The position numbers and the translations under genes were made by a program. From Penicillium oxalicum (lineage: Eukaryota; Ascomycota; Eurotiomycetes; Eurotiales; Aspergillaceae), in assembly GCF_001723175.1 (NCBI RefSeq), contig NC_064651.1:3968001-4032000 (forward strand): a stretch of 64,000 bases of DNA, written 5' to 3'. Below the pieces are notes generated by a model. It searched no databases and had not been told where the DNA came from. It saw only the letters and a list, made by a program, of their open reading frames with translations. Positions within the stretch are counted from its first letter, which is position 1, and the number at the start of each line of letters is the position of its first letter. Positions 23,020-37,190 of this stretch are shown here, piece after piece.

Positions 23020-26000
23020 ATAGCTGAGTAACGCAAGTTTCTCGGCATATTTACGCGCGAATCGGTGGGTGATGAGGGGGAAGGATGAAGTTGTTGTGAG
23101 ATGGGGGGGGACTGTTGACCCATGTATCTATGGTGTGAGTTATTCAAACCAAAGATAGCGTGGGATATGTTTTGCTGGGAGAAGAGAGATTTACACGAAA
23201 TTTTTTAATGATAGATGGACAGTGTTATTTTTTTTTTGCTCTCTCTCTGTGTGTGTGTCGTTCGTTTCCCGGGGGGGGCACTTCACCCTCCTGTCTTCGC
23301 TTCTCCACGTTTGATACTTTATAATTCATGACGACATCCCTGGAATTTGAAGGGCTGAAACTCATGATTTCCTATACATAAGAAAAAAAAACTTTAGAGC
23401 TTCACAGAATTTACTATGATGTGATGTTTCTAATTCGCTGTGGCAGTAATGACGTAGAGCCCTCCTTGACGAGAATCCACGTTGTTGAATGTATATTATT
23501 TGAAAACCCTACGAACTACTTGTCCAATTTGATCTGATATCTGCATCGGTCTTTTTCGAAGTGGAGCTTTGAGCTTCTATTGGATCAGGTATCGTTGATT
23601 TGGGCACGTCAAAAACCGGCTCCCAGTATCAGCTCTCGCTTGGTAGAACATACACATGCGGTTTGATGCCCGGTGACATATGTGGTGACATGGACCTTTT
23701 GATCTTTGCCTCTTAAAATTAAGATTGCCTGGACCGGTCTTGTATCTGCGAGCCGTTCAATAAGGGTTGAGCTCTGTTGTCGATGTCGACTTCACCTGCG
23801 CCTCGAGGCTATGAGATGACAATGGGGTCTCAAAAGTGTGATACGCAGAAAAGAGCTTTCGGATTCAATCAAAGCGACTGTGAACTATGTACTTTGGTGA
23901 GCTTAACCTGGTTCTCTCACATTCGGTTAAAAGGGGAGTGTCTACCTCCTACGGTACCCACGTCTATATAGACGTAGGTGGGATGGAGGGTGAATTACAT
24001 AGTATCACTTACTTCGTAGAAGTTGGCCTTCTGTAGGTACCTACCTGGCACAGGGTACAAGGTACCATACTCTTTTGAGTCTTTGCGTGAGCGTAACACC
24101 CTGCTTGATGAGCCTCGTAGCCCATAGATGTAATGGATCGACTCGTCGGGGTCGACTAGTGCCGTTGGCCCATAAGATAAATGACATTATCATAATTTGA
24201 CTCCATCTGTCCGTTCTTCGTGAAAGTCTAGTTAAGACGCTTTGATATACTTCTTCATTTTGAAAATTTGTTCGTTCAGACTATATGGGCCTGTCGAAGT
24301 TAGTGGTGCTTGGTGAGTGTAAATCTTCCCATCACCTTCAAAGCAGACTCTTATCATCGAAATGATGATCTGTTGTCACTGTCGTTGATGGCTCGTGTAG
24401 TGAACTCACTACTGGTGGCGCCGGGAATACTAGGGGCTTTGATCTCCAAGGCAACGATGGTCTCTTTCCGTCTCCTAGATCTGTTCCTCAACCAAGGCCC
24501 CAAAGATTTTCCGATGCTTTCCTTTCATTTGATCTCCCTTCGCAAAGACGGCTCATTTTATTTCGTGCCTGCCCGTCTTCGGAGGCCCACGATGGAAACC
24601 AAATCAAGAGGCAATAAGGGGAACAGAAAAATCGGTTACATCTGGACCAATTGTGCTCGTATGGAAAAGTAACGTGGTGGAGTGAAATGAAGGGGCTTTT
24701 AGACGCCTTCGAATCATTTAGCTTCAGTCTCTTTGCCTACATGAAAGTCAGGGCTACTTCTATGGACGGATTCCGTAATAAAGTCTGCGCTTAGAGCGCT
24801 GAAGATTGCGTGCAATCCGAAAACAAATACCAATTCTCGCGCTTCCTCGAGTCTCGCAGCCAGATCTTTGGCCCTGGCTGAATCAGATATTCAAGATTAT
24901 TGATGAGTTGCCTGAAAATCATTTTTTTTTTCACTACGCCTCGCTGGAAGCAATGTTGCTCATGAGACTGTCGCAAAAAATGCCTTCATTGAATAATGAG
25001 CCGTTCATAAAACTGGGCTTCTTTTCATGTCGACGACTTTCGCCTACATAGATCACGTCCTCGGAGGACTTTTCAATTCATCGTTCATCTTAATTGATTC
25101 TGGTAACAGACTCTAAGATCTAATTATCAAATTTCAACACGTCTCCGTACTTCGGCCCTCTAAGTCGGGTATGACTCAAGTAAAGTCACCTTTTCGAAAC
25201 ACACCGTGGCAGGGCTACTTGTTACTGAAATGAAGTAAAGGGGTAACAGGTCATGCACAGTATTTTAATGGAGTGTATTAGGGAAAAAAATTGAACTGGG
25301 ATTAGTGAGATCTAGTCTGACCCATACTTCAGCCATTCACTGCATAGTTCGTTATAGTTCGAGTCTTTACTTCTTCTGAAAGCCAAACGGTAGAATATTG
25401 AATCAAATACACCGATACCCTAATGGTAGGCTATGTTTGATACGCGATGAAATCTGACGAATAGCATGGCCATTTTCTGTTGCGGTTACAGGCTTTGAGA
25501 ACTCGTGGTCTCAAATGAAGACTCTAGATAAGAACTCAAAAGCGTCAAAATCTCTAAAAAAGCGAGGGATATTGTATGAGTCATTTGTGAGAAGGCAAGA
25601 CAAACACGCAGAAAGGGGAGATAGAGAAAGAGGAAGAGCGTACGATCAGGACAAGAAATCTCTACAATATCACTGATGCCTCCGCAGCAACCAGGAGAAT
25701 CAATCGTGATTAGAGGCACTGATTTTGCCTACTCCCATATTTCACTGACATTATCCAGCTGCGCCATCACCATGTACCTTGTAAGGAGAGGTTGTCATGC
25801 TGGATAGGCCATCAATCAAAGTGACTGTGCGCCCGATTTACGGCTCAATTAATGCGGCTCACATCTTAGTGACCACGCTACGGTGCTCCACAATAGGTCA
25901 AAGTCCGTCGTTTCGAGACTTGCTCCTCTTGAAAAAGGATCTTTTGCCTTAACCAACACCTCGATCTTACCTTTTTGGGCCTGCAGCCTGTCCTGGACCA

Positions 26001-26982
26001 TAGTCAGTTTCCATAGCTTACCAACCCCCACTGACTAGTAGATGGCAGCTGGTCCACAAAAAAAAGAATCTGTCACGACGAGAGCCCACGTAGCAATTTG
26101 ACACTTCTTCATTCTTCCAAAACCTGGCATTCTACCACGTAGTGCAGCCATTCTCAGCACATCGATAGAGACCGGCCAGATATACTCATGAATCATGACC
26201 ATGTTTCTACCAAAGCCCAATTTGGGGATTTGTTTGTACATACTTGGCCCACTTGAACCTCTTACTAGACTCGTGGCCGGCCTACCTTTCAGCTCCTTAC
26301 AAACCCTTTTCTTGCAGTGTCTGCCAAGTTACCCATCACCGAGGATAACCAGGGTATTGAGACGGCCGTCGCCATTCAGGTCATCGGGTTAGTTAATGGG
26401 CACTCGTTAGTAATCCCGTTATCCCATGTTCGTGATTCTACCACAAATACAAATGGAAGCACGGCGATTTTTTCACGGTTTCTTGCGAGAGCTCAGCGGC
26501 TGTGTGTATAGTTAGGTGGAAAACATCTTTGACTGACGAAGCATTTGCATCAATTTGCAGTTTACACCTTATCAGTCTATCCATAAAGTGAAACCCCCCT
26601 CGCACCCACTTAAAAGTCTGCACATGCATATCTTTCAAAGTGAGGCTGTTTGCATATTTTGTTACAGAAAAAATACTTCCTTCTTCGTGATGAAAGCAAG
26701 CTGCAGCTTGGAACAACTAAATCGTCGAGGAACAGGAATGCATGGCCTCCATGTACTTGCAATTGCTTCGGTACCATATTGCTGAATCGATGTGATAATA
26801 TGCAATGAGTTGGATTAATTAAGAACATTCTCAGTTCGATCCGTGAGACACTTTTCATGTTCATTCTCTGATATTTCAAGCCATCTTCAAGCCTCGGCAA
26901 GCCTCAGACATGTCATATCTAATTCAAGGTCTCAGCTTCCCTCGTCGCAGATGCGATACGATGGAGTAGCCTCAAATTAGCT
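23020..26982. other. gene-free region between KRE9-like gene and phosphoesterase gene
   Basis: Nearly 4 kb, AT-richer than the genes, with no recognisable coding region. The longest open frames (for example 24310-24672) lack an ATG start and match nothing I know. A 16-bp perfect palindrome, ACGTCTATATAGACGT, lies at 23960-23975 and may be a site or chance. The convergent 3' UTRs of the flanking genes must lie at the two ends. Confidence 0.5.
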
Positions 26983-28861
26983 CTATGACTCCCGAGCTGC
27001 ATAGTAGCTGTAGTCCTGATTCAACTTGTAAAACTTCTTGGGCTCGGGCTGTCCACTACCTCCCTCCCACGTGGGAGTCAGCAAGGTCTTGGGCGCGTCA
27101 TCTCGCTTGTGGTTGTTGAACACGTGCTCAAATGTCTTTGCCCACTGAACACGATTGTTGAGACCTTCGAGGCCCCACAGTTCCTGCAAGAAATGGAGGA
27201 TTGAGCTGTGGGTGTAGGCGCTATTGTCGGCGTACGAGGTACCGTCATGATGAATTAGAGTGTTGGCGGGGATGTATGGGGAAATGAGGAAAGCAGGGAC
27301 GCTGAGAGGGATTTATTAGCACAGCCGAGAGAGACTTGGATACGAGTGGATGCGAAGCCGATAGAATGAAGTACTTACCGAACTCCTAGACGAGTAAAGT
27401 CGTAGCTGACTTTGTGACCCTCGGACTTGCCGGTAAAGGTCATCTTGTCATCTGGCTGCGGCACATTAATCGGAGTAGGGACGTGGTCGGCAAAGCCACC
27501 GTGCTCGTCAAAGTTGATGATAAGGAGGCTGTATGGGGAGATGGTCAGATTCTGGAATTCTCAAGACGAGCTTGTAGACAGTGACAACGGGGGGCCACTA
27601 ACATATTATCCCAATACTGGGACCGGCGAATCGCATCGTACAAGTGCTTCACCATCTGCTCGCCAGAAGCCATGGGACTGGTTGGGTGCATCGAGTCAAT
27701 CGTGCAACATTCAGGGTTGATGTACGAGAATGTCGGGAGCGTTCCCTGCTCCAAGTCGCGGTAGAATTCATCTGCATGGGCCAGGTGATCCATTGCGTTG
27801 TCTTGTACCCACTGTAAAAAAAGAAAAGATGGAATGAGCATTATTTTCAGTGGGGAGTAGTTTTGAGCATGTTGAATCCTGTAGAGTGCAAATCTCACCT
27901 TGTACATGAAAGCATCAACAATGTCGGTCTCGTAGTACTGAGAAGTTAACTTGTTAGCAACACTGTAATTGTACCAAAGCACCTCCATCTTGAGACCTAC
28001 GTTCTTCCAAGTGACATTCTTCTTGCTAAGCGACTCGAAAATCGAAGTGGCGCAAGTGGTGCCTGTGACATTGTTCCAAAATCCAGCAGACTGATCGGTG
28101 TTATCAACAAAGCCACAGCTTGAACCTGAAGTTGCAAACTGTCGGTTTGGGTTCGTTGGGCCCGGGTGCTCGGCGAACTAATCGTGGCGATTTCCCCATT
28201 CAATCAGCATGGCTTGTCCTTGGAGACTGGTCTGTCTATAAGTCCGCTGTTTGACTCACGTATGCATCAAAGAATGCAAAGTTCTGTGCCAGTTGGGCCA
28301 GAACGGCCGTCTTCTTTTGATCATACGCCTTGATCACAAAGGCAGCATCCCCCGGAGTCGACTTGTATTTCTCGGATTGACGCTCGACAAAGCCGGCCAT
28401 GTTGGGAACATCGTCCTTGGTGACATTCCACTTGCGGAAGATTTCATAGGTCACTCCGGCGAAGTTGTGATCGGGATCGACAAGGGGGACTTCGGTCTCA
28501 AATGGACTAGCACAGATCTCTAAGGGTTCTCCCCATACTGTCCAGTTGGGATTGGTGTATTGATTGCAATAATCGATTTTCCGCAGGTTGTCGATCTTGG
28601 GATTGAAATCCCAGAAGCCAGCAATATTGTCAAAGGAATGATTCTCGAGCGTGAGATAGACGACATGCTTGATCTGCAACAACAGATCATTCAGCACCGG
28701 TCAGTGATTGGCTGTGAGGGTGTCACTAATTGGACATAATTTTGCGCAGGACTGACATTGTTGCGCAAGCGCTCCCACGTGCGACTGTTCTGATCGGCTG
28801 GAAGAGCGGATGTGGCTGCGACGAAGCCAGAGAGTGCCGTGAGCGTCAGGGCCGATTTCAT
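26983..28861 (-). CDS. secreted phosphoesterase (phospholipase C / acid phosphatase family)
   Basis: Predicted 470-residue secreted phosphoesterase. Exons on the minus strand are 28861-28757, 28673-28260, 28177-28001, 27937-27899, 27811-27603, 27528-27379 and 27301-26983; the total is a multiple of three. Signal peptide MKSALTLTALSGFVAATSA. The family motifs are present: LENHSFDN near residue 45 (the ENxSFD metal-binding start), GPTNPNR in the third exon, and INFDEHGGFADHVPTP later, which supplies the DEHGG...DH metal and catalytic residues. No membrane span is visible at the C-terminus. Families of this type hydrolyse phosphate mono- or diesters, and members have been called non-haemolytic phospholipase C or acid phosphatase; the substrate cannot be read from the sequence. 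A TATA-like element lies about 115 bp upstream. The fourth exon is only 39 nt. Confidence 0.88.
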
Positions 28862-30679
28862 GGTGCCTTAACTAAGTCGAATTGCTGAAATTGATCTTGA
28901 TACGGTATGACCAATTTTTGCAACTCAAAGATGACGCAAAAAGGACCACCAATATGTGCAGTGGTCTGACATTCTTATATGCACATGCGGAGTCATTGAC
29001 TAGTATTATGTCTGCTAGTCTCTGATCGTTTCTTCTTGCCCGTATCACGAGCACCTTGCTGTCGGCACCTGCCGCTATGATTATTCAAGAGTATCAGCTT
29101 CGAAAGTATTATTCCGTAGCCATGAGTCCACTCGTGACGCTAAAACTGCAAGCGACGGTGGAGATCCAATGCAAGTGGTGGGTCATTGAGAACCGTCGTT
29201 GAGATCTGATCCTATCAACGCTTAGAGAGGTCGCACGACCGTTTTTCGTGTACCTGTCCGTGTACCTGTCCGCCACAAGCGTAGACAACGGCCGGTTATT
29301 TAGCAGTAGTATGATTGAAGATCACGCCTTGTGCAGCCGGTGATTGAGAAGTAGCTAAGGGGGTGGCGACGATGATGGCAAAAATGCTGGGGCCAAGGAC
29401 ATTTCCACCTTGACACGAGGGAAATTTCCCTTTTCAGCGAATATTTGAAACGACTTGACGGACAACTATGAGCGCGGTCTATTTTTATCTTGCCATTTTG
29501 TCTATTGCAACGGTATCAGGGCCATTGCAAGGCGGGTGAAAGCAATCCGCCTGCTAGCGGTCTCCAGCGATAAGAGAGCCCGTGATCCTTGCCGGATGAC
29601 ACGGCAAAAGGATCGAATTTGCACGACTTGTCAGCAAAGGGGGGGCCCGTGCAACTAGTAAACATTTCAATGTCACCGGCTCCATCATAATATTAATGAA
29701 GAGAAGGTTTTTGACTCTTGAAAATTAGCCACTCTCAGTCGGTGTCAAGGAACCCCAATCTTTGCCTCGAAAATCACACAATTGCTTCTATTCGAGCATT
29801 TGGTTTTGTCTGAGCCTCGACAGAAATGGCAAGAGAGCAAGGTCATTAGTAATTTTGTACTAGTCTGCGAGATCTGACGGTCCGTGTCAAGTACCATCAT
29901 GTGTGGACAAAAGAGTACCATCCTAGCCCGGTAAATGATTAGTACCACGCCGTACCTCCCAGGTACCCCCTTTTCGCCGGAGCTTGTCCGTTTCGGCAGC
30001 ACACACGCACAAGGGCCTTCCGACTACTGCGTGGACTTGGTCCGAAGAAGCATTGTGGCCCGGCTGAATCTATCCTGACGAACCAATCTGGCTTGGCTCT
30101 GTCGACGCGATTGCAATGCGGCCACGAGGATTGGTGCACTTCCACGATTTAAGCACTAAAGAGCTCCACGGACCTCCTCTCCGGCCCCACCGCTTTCCCT
30201 TCCTGACCCACTGACCAGCTGACCCTCCGCGAATCAGAGTGGCACGTGCCTGATCACACCGGCATGGCTGCCAAGCACGTTGTGCCTTAACTGGTTGGGA
30301 TGCATTGCGATCAGCGGGGCACTTGATGCTCCTCGATCAGCGGCCCTGCCACGGGCTGCAAGGATGGGATTGATTTCTCCGCACCTTCGACAGGGAAAGC
30401 CACACTGGAAACGAGAGTGGAAGAGAATGTGACGCTGACAAGCGAGAGGCAAAGGCACATGGTGCTCCATGGCCGCGCAACTTTCATAAGCAGCCTTCGG
30501 AAGGATTCCCCTTCCCTTACCTCCGTCTAAACGTACATTGTCGAATTTTGTTTGTACGCGCACGATCCCTTGCTGAAGCATTTCAAGGGGTTGAAAAGTG
30601 CTTTGATTCCGAATTGACTAAGAAAACATCCCACCTGTACGCATACGCTCTGCCTTACCTCTCTCTCTCTCTCGTCAGA
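28862..30679. other. divergent intergenic region, phosphoesterase / CCC1
   Basis: About 1.8 kb between two divergently transcribed genes; it should hold both promoters. No gene is seen. It includes a perfect 12-bp tandem duplication (CGTGTACCTGTC twice, 29247-29270), a CCAAT box on the minus strand at 30130-30134, and a (CT)n run ending in CTCGTCAG directly before the CCC1 start codon, which looks like a splice acceptor of a possible 5'-UTR intron. Confidence 0.5.
28974..28980 (-). promoter_or_regulatory. TATA-like element of the phosphoesterase gene
   Basis: Reads ATATAAG on the minus strand, about 115 bp upstream of the phosphoesterase ATG, a usual distance for a fungal TATA box. No transcript data support it. 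Confidence 0.4.
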
Positions 30680-31641
30680 ATGTCGATCACCTCAGCAAGC
30701 GGCCTTATGTCACGCTACTCTCAATTATCGGACCACCGGTCGTCAATTGACGATGAGAATGAGAAAGAAATGGCATTCAAACTGCAGCACGACGTCGAAG
30801 CTGCCGACAATCAACGTCCTCGGTCTGGAGGGGCGGAGAAAAAGGCCTCGCGATGGATTGATGGTCGAACCGTTTCCGATGCAATTATCGGTCTCTCCGA
30901 TGGCATGACAGTTCCATTCGCCTTAACTGCGGGACTGTCAGCTCTGGGGGACACCAAGGTGGTCGTCTTTGGCGGTATGGCTGAGCTTATCGCAGGCGCC
31001 ATCTCGATGGGCCTGGGCGGCTACCTCGGTGCAAAGAGTGAAGAGTAAGCAAGAAGGTCCGATGCGGGTATGCTTGGATCCAGAGAGCTAATGTCGGATG
31101 TAATAGAGAGTCATACAAGGCTACGTTGAAGGAGACTGAGAACCAGACCATGGTCGATCCCGCCTCAGTGTCGACCACCATTGAGGACATTTTTGAGCCC
31201 TATGAGCTCCCTGCTGAGCTGGTTTCTCAACTCACCAACCACCTATCGGCCTCCCCGATGCTCCCATCCTTCCTCATGAACTTTCACCACACTCTACCAG
31301 AGCCTTCAGATTCTCGTGCGGTCATTTGCGCCCTCACCATCGCTCTGGGTTACTTCATCGGTGGATTCGTCCCTTTACTCCCCTACTTTTTTGTGGGTCC
31401 TGAGGACGCTTTCATCGCACTGCGTTGGTCCATCGCCACGATGGCTATTGCACTGTTCTTATTTGGATATGGAAAGACCTGTTTTGTGAGCGGATGGGCT
31501 GGCCGACGAAATATTCGAAAAGGGGTCGTCGGTGGTTTTCAGATGGTCTTGGTCGGTGGTGTGGCTGCCGGTTCCGCGATGGGGCTCGTCAAAGCCTTTC
31601 AACTACTGGCCCATGGTTCTGGCCATGCAAAGCAAGATTAA
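30680..31641 (+). CDS. cccA: vacuolar iron/manganese transporter, CCC1/VIT family
   Basis: Moves Fe2+ (and Mn2+) into the vacuole for storage and detoxification. Exons 30680-31044 and 31107-31641 (62-bp intron) give 299 residues. A polar N-terminal region precedes the VIT core. DGRTVSDAIIGLSDGMTVPF starts span 1 and carries the transport Asp residues. ELIAGAISMGLGGYLGAKSE is the family's most typical stretch, with the conserved Glu and Met. Two Glu residues continue across the splice, then a cytosolic loop, then three further spans (LGYFIGGFVPLLPYFFV; IALFLFGYG; GGVAAGSAMGLV). Start is the first in-frame ATG; it lies just after a polypyrimidine-CAG sequence, so the mRNA leader may be spliced. 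In A. fumigatus cccA is induced by iron through HapX; a possible HapX-type site is described in the findings. The gene is convergent with the amine oxidase gene. Confidence 0.93.
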
Positions 31642-32091
31642 AGGGACACATCCTTTGGCAATTGAACATCATTGAATCATGTGTATATACTTGATGTCCT
31701 TTTTTTACGACCGGGGCTTTTGATTATGGCGTTTACGACATGGCGTTTTCATCGGGTTGCTTGGGATACACCGAGGTTTCGTCCTCTCTTTTCAAATGTT
31801 CTTCTTGACCCTCATACGTGTATTCAAAACACTAAAGGTGGGATCTATTTTTACTTGCAAAAAAAGCGAACCAAACTTTTCCAATGAAAACCACGCAGCC
31901 CGTCATCCAAAAGGCTTCTTAAGTCAACCAAGGGACTTTTTCTGACGAGCAATCGAAAACGTATCGATCAATTGTGGCGGAAGGAGAAGAACCTCAACCG
32001 GAAGCGTACAATTCTCATGATATCCAGATATACACAGAAAGCTCTCCCAGTCTTTGTCATTGTGATTCGATTATGCGCCGGTAGTGCGAGA
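31642..32091. other. convergent 3' region, CCC1 / amine oxidase
   Basis: A 450-bp tail-to-tail spacer with no gene seen. It should contain the 3' UTRs of both genes, which may overlap as antisense transcripts. Confidence 0.5.
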
Positions 32092-34256
<2,165 letters not shown>

Positions 34257-36800
34257 ATGACAACACCTTCGCCCCAAAGACCTGCGGCCCCTTCGCCTTC
34301 GGAACCTCCGAAGAAAAGAGCCAAATACACTCAAATCGCCTGGTCTGGCTACCCCAACGCAATGACTCCAAAAGTTCGTCAATTCATCAATGCTGATTCG
34401 TATATTCAGCAATGAGTGCAAACGTCGAAAAATCAAATGCACTGGCGGCAGCCCATGTTCGCGGTGTTCTCGAGGCAAGGTGTTCTGCAGCTACCCTAGC
34501 GACCGGACTCCGATTCATGAGACCGAGTTCAAAGATGCACGGTATCGCATTTGTACTCTGGAGTGGTCGTCTGTGATTACTAAAACGGGCTGCAAAGCCT
34601 GTCTTACTAATGCTCTTTCAGGGTCGGTTCTCGCTTTGAATCAATAGATCAACAGCTGGAAGAAATGCAGCGAGAAATGCGGACTATGTCTGCTCGTCTA
34701 CGCCAGCTAGAAGCGTCCAGCCCGAATTCCATCATGCCAGCCAAGACTAACACCCAAAAGGAGCTGAATCGCATTCTGAACGCACCAAAATCGCCAACCT
34801 ACGTGGGACCGACTAGTGTTGAATTTGGTCTTCGGCACAATCAGCCCTCGTCTCGCCTTCTGGCAAGTGCACATGATAGGGACGAGAGCGAGACCGCGCC
34901 TTTGTCAAATTCAACAGAAAGAAGCCCCACCCCTCTGCCGACAGGGCCAAACTCGAGCAGCAGAGCTCATCTTGGATTCGAGGAGGCCTTACGCCTGCTG
35001 CAGGTGTACGAGGATCTGGTGGGCGCGATGTACCCATGCGTAGATATGGACAGTGTCCGTGTCTACGTGCAAGACTACTATGGCTCCCATGAAAGTATCA
35101 CGACCAGTGTCGCTGACTGCCAAGGTTCAACTCCGGCAGATCAGGATTGGTTCTTTGCTCGGGATATTCAAGTATTGAAACTCTTGCTTGCCACAGCTCT
35201 GTTGGCCGAGTCTCATGGTCGCAGCGAACTTGCTGCTGCGCTTGCTGACAATGTGGAGGATCGATTTGCGGCCAGATATAAAGTGGCGGAGGTGGATATG
35301 AAAGAGATTCTAATCATGACACTTCTTGTAAGCAAAAAGAAAAATTTCTAGCAGCGCGGCCTGTCCCTTCATTCCTACAAATCCCTTGCCAGGCCTCAAA
35401 CGAACACTAAGAGGTGCCTCAAGTCAATCTTTCATTCTTACCGTGACGACGAAGTCATTTCCTGGCGGCTGATTCGCAATGCAACGAGTGCGTGCATGGA
35501 ACTTGGTCTCCATCGTCAGGAGACGTGGCATCGAAACGGAGGTGTCTTTCCGGGTGAGCTTGCATGGACCTGGGCAAATCGGTTATTTTGGTGCATTTAT
35601 GTGCTTGATCGAAAGTGGTCATTTGGGAGCGGACTGCCTTTTGGAATGCAGGATACGGATATAGATACAGATATCCCCGAGCCTGGGGAGTCGACACCGT
35701 ACCTGAATTGCCTGATCTCGCACGCAAGGCTAAGTACCAAAATCTGGGGCCTGATCATGGAATGGCCTCGATATTCTCCCTCGACGACAGCCATCAAATG
35801 TACTGAACTTGACGACGAGGTCCAGCAGTGGATTTGGTCTATCCCGCACGAACTTCGTTTTCTTCCGAATTTGTCATTCGACTCACACGTCCCAACCGAC
35901 CGCTCACGGCACTCTGATCGGCTGATGATGCTGCAAGTTCTACTCGCTTTGCAAGGAAATCAGCTTCGCATCTTGGTATACCGGCAGAACTTGCAAAGTA
36001 AGGAGCGTATTGCGGGAGATCTGGCCGGCGCGAGCATTGCTGTGGAGACGGCGAAAAGCACCATTCATATGCTGGAATATTTTAGCAGCGTGACAAACAT
36101 CTACTTTGATCGCCCTGAGCCATTCAACTATTTTCTGATTTCCGCCTTGGCTGCTCTCCTTTTAGCTGTCTTGCATGCCCCCAGCCGCTTCAGTCACGTC
36201 TGTCGGCCGGAGTTCTATACTGCAATAAACCTCGTGCGTCGCTCTGCCACTCGTGCACGGACTTCCCGGCGATTGCAAAAACTTCTTCGTCGGCTGGAGC
36301 AGATTCAGTTGCACAAAGGAGGTGATGATCATCAAGCTGTTACTCAATCGCGTTCAAAAGATTTTGTCTCTCGAAACTCGAACGGATGTACAGTCGAGCA
36401 ACGCCCTTCAGGTCCAGTTGCTGTGACAGGTCTGAGCGCTCCCCACGGCTCGTGGGAGCCTACACCTGAGTCTGCCCGGACATCAACTTCAGTTGAGCAC
36501 CCAACTTCCAACTACGAACGACCAATGACTTCCTGGAATACCTCATCTGGGATGGACAACGACTGCTCAAATGTCTGCGAGAATCTCAGTAGCTTTTTCA
36601 AGAACGCGGGAGATCTATTATTTGATATCGACCCAACAACAAGCATGGAGTTACCTAGCAGCTCGGATGCTTCTCTCGCCAGAGGAGTCGATGTCGGATT
36701 CTTCTCGGTGCCTGTAAATTTGCAGCCACCCAGCCAGGCCTTTGCCAATTTCGAAGATGACAATGAAGAGCTGACTCGAGCCATGGCTGGTCTCTTGTGA
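34257..36800 (+). CDS. Zn2Cys6 transcription factor with fungal_trans domain
   Basis: Predicted nuclear regulator of 770 residues. Exons: 34257-34342, 34410-34541, 34622-35327 and 35412-36800. The first splice joins TG to C, creating the first Cys of a full zinc cluster read as C-NE-C-KRRKIK-C-TGGSP-C-SR-C-SRGKVF-C. A basic stretch (PPKKRAKY) lies just before it. After the linker a coiled-coil-like dimerisation helix (IDQQLEEMQREMRTMSARL) follows. The middle region (about 190-500) fits the fungal_trans domain, including a motif ending ACMELGLHR. The C-terminus is acidic and Ser-rich. Start is the first in-frame ATG. The third intron ends in a non-preferred AAG acceptor; the better CAG at about 35393 would put a stop in frame, so that junction is the least sure. 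Target genes are unknown; the divergent amine oxidase is a candidate. Confidence 0.88.
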
Positions 36801-37190
36801 AAGTTGCAAAGCAGTCATCGCGTTTGATCACGACGACCGAGTGGAAACGGCCACTGAGAGTGCAACAACATGCAAGCGTCGCCTGTAGAGAGAAGAATGG
36901 ACGCTGGTGACCCTGGCTTTAAAAGAAGCGGCAAATACTTGCTTGTCCGCAATATTGTACAAAATACCACCGTTTTTCACGAAATGCTTTTTGTCAAGTA
37001 TTTGCCATACTTGGGCTCGAATGTTAATCTCACCTCTACGGCAGACATTAGACCGGCGAAGAGAACATACCTAAGAAATGAGTGAGATGGGGATATTAGA
37101 ACTCTTTCGTCTATGCGTGATGGCTTTCTTCGGTATCAGGATGATTTAATGTCCTATTGAGTCTAAAGAATCGGTCCTGAGCCCTGGTAA
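36801..37190. other. short intergenic region before the kinase-like pseudogene
   Basis: About 390 bp downstream of the regulator with no gene seen; it includes the regulator's 3' UTR. No N-terminal kinase coding sequence could be recognised here. Confidence 0.5.
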
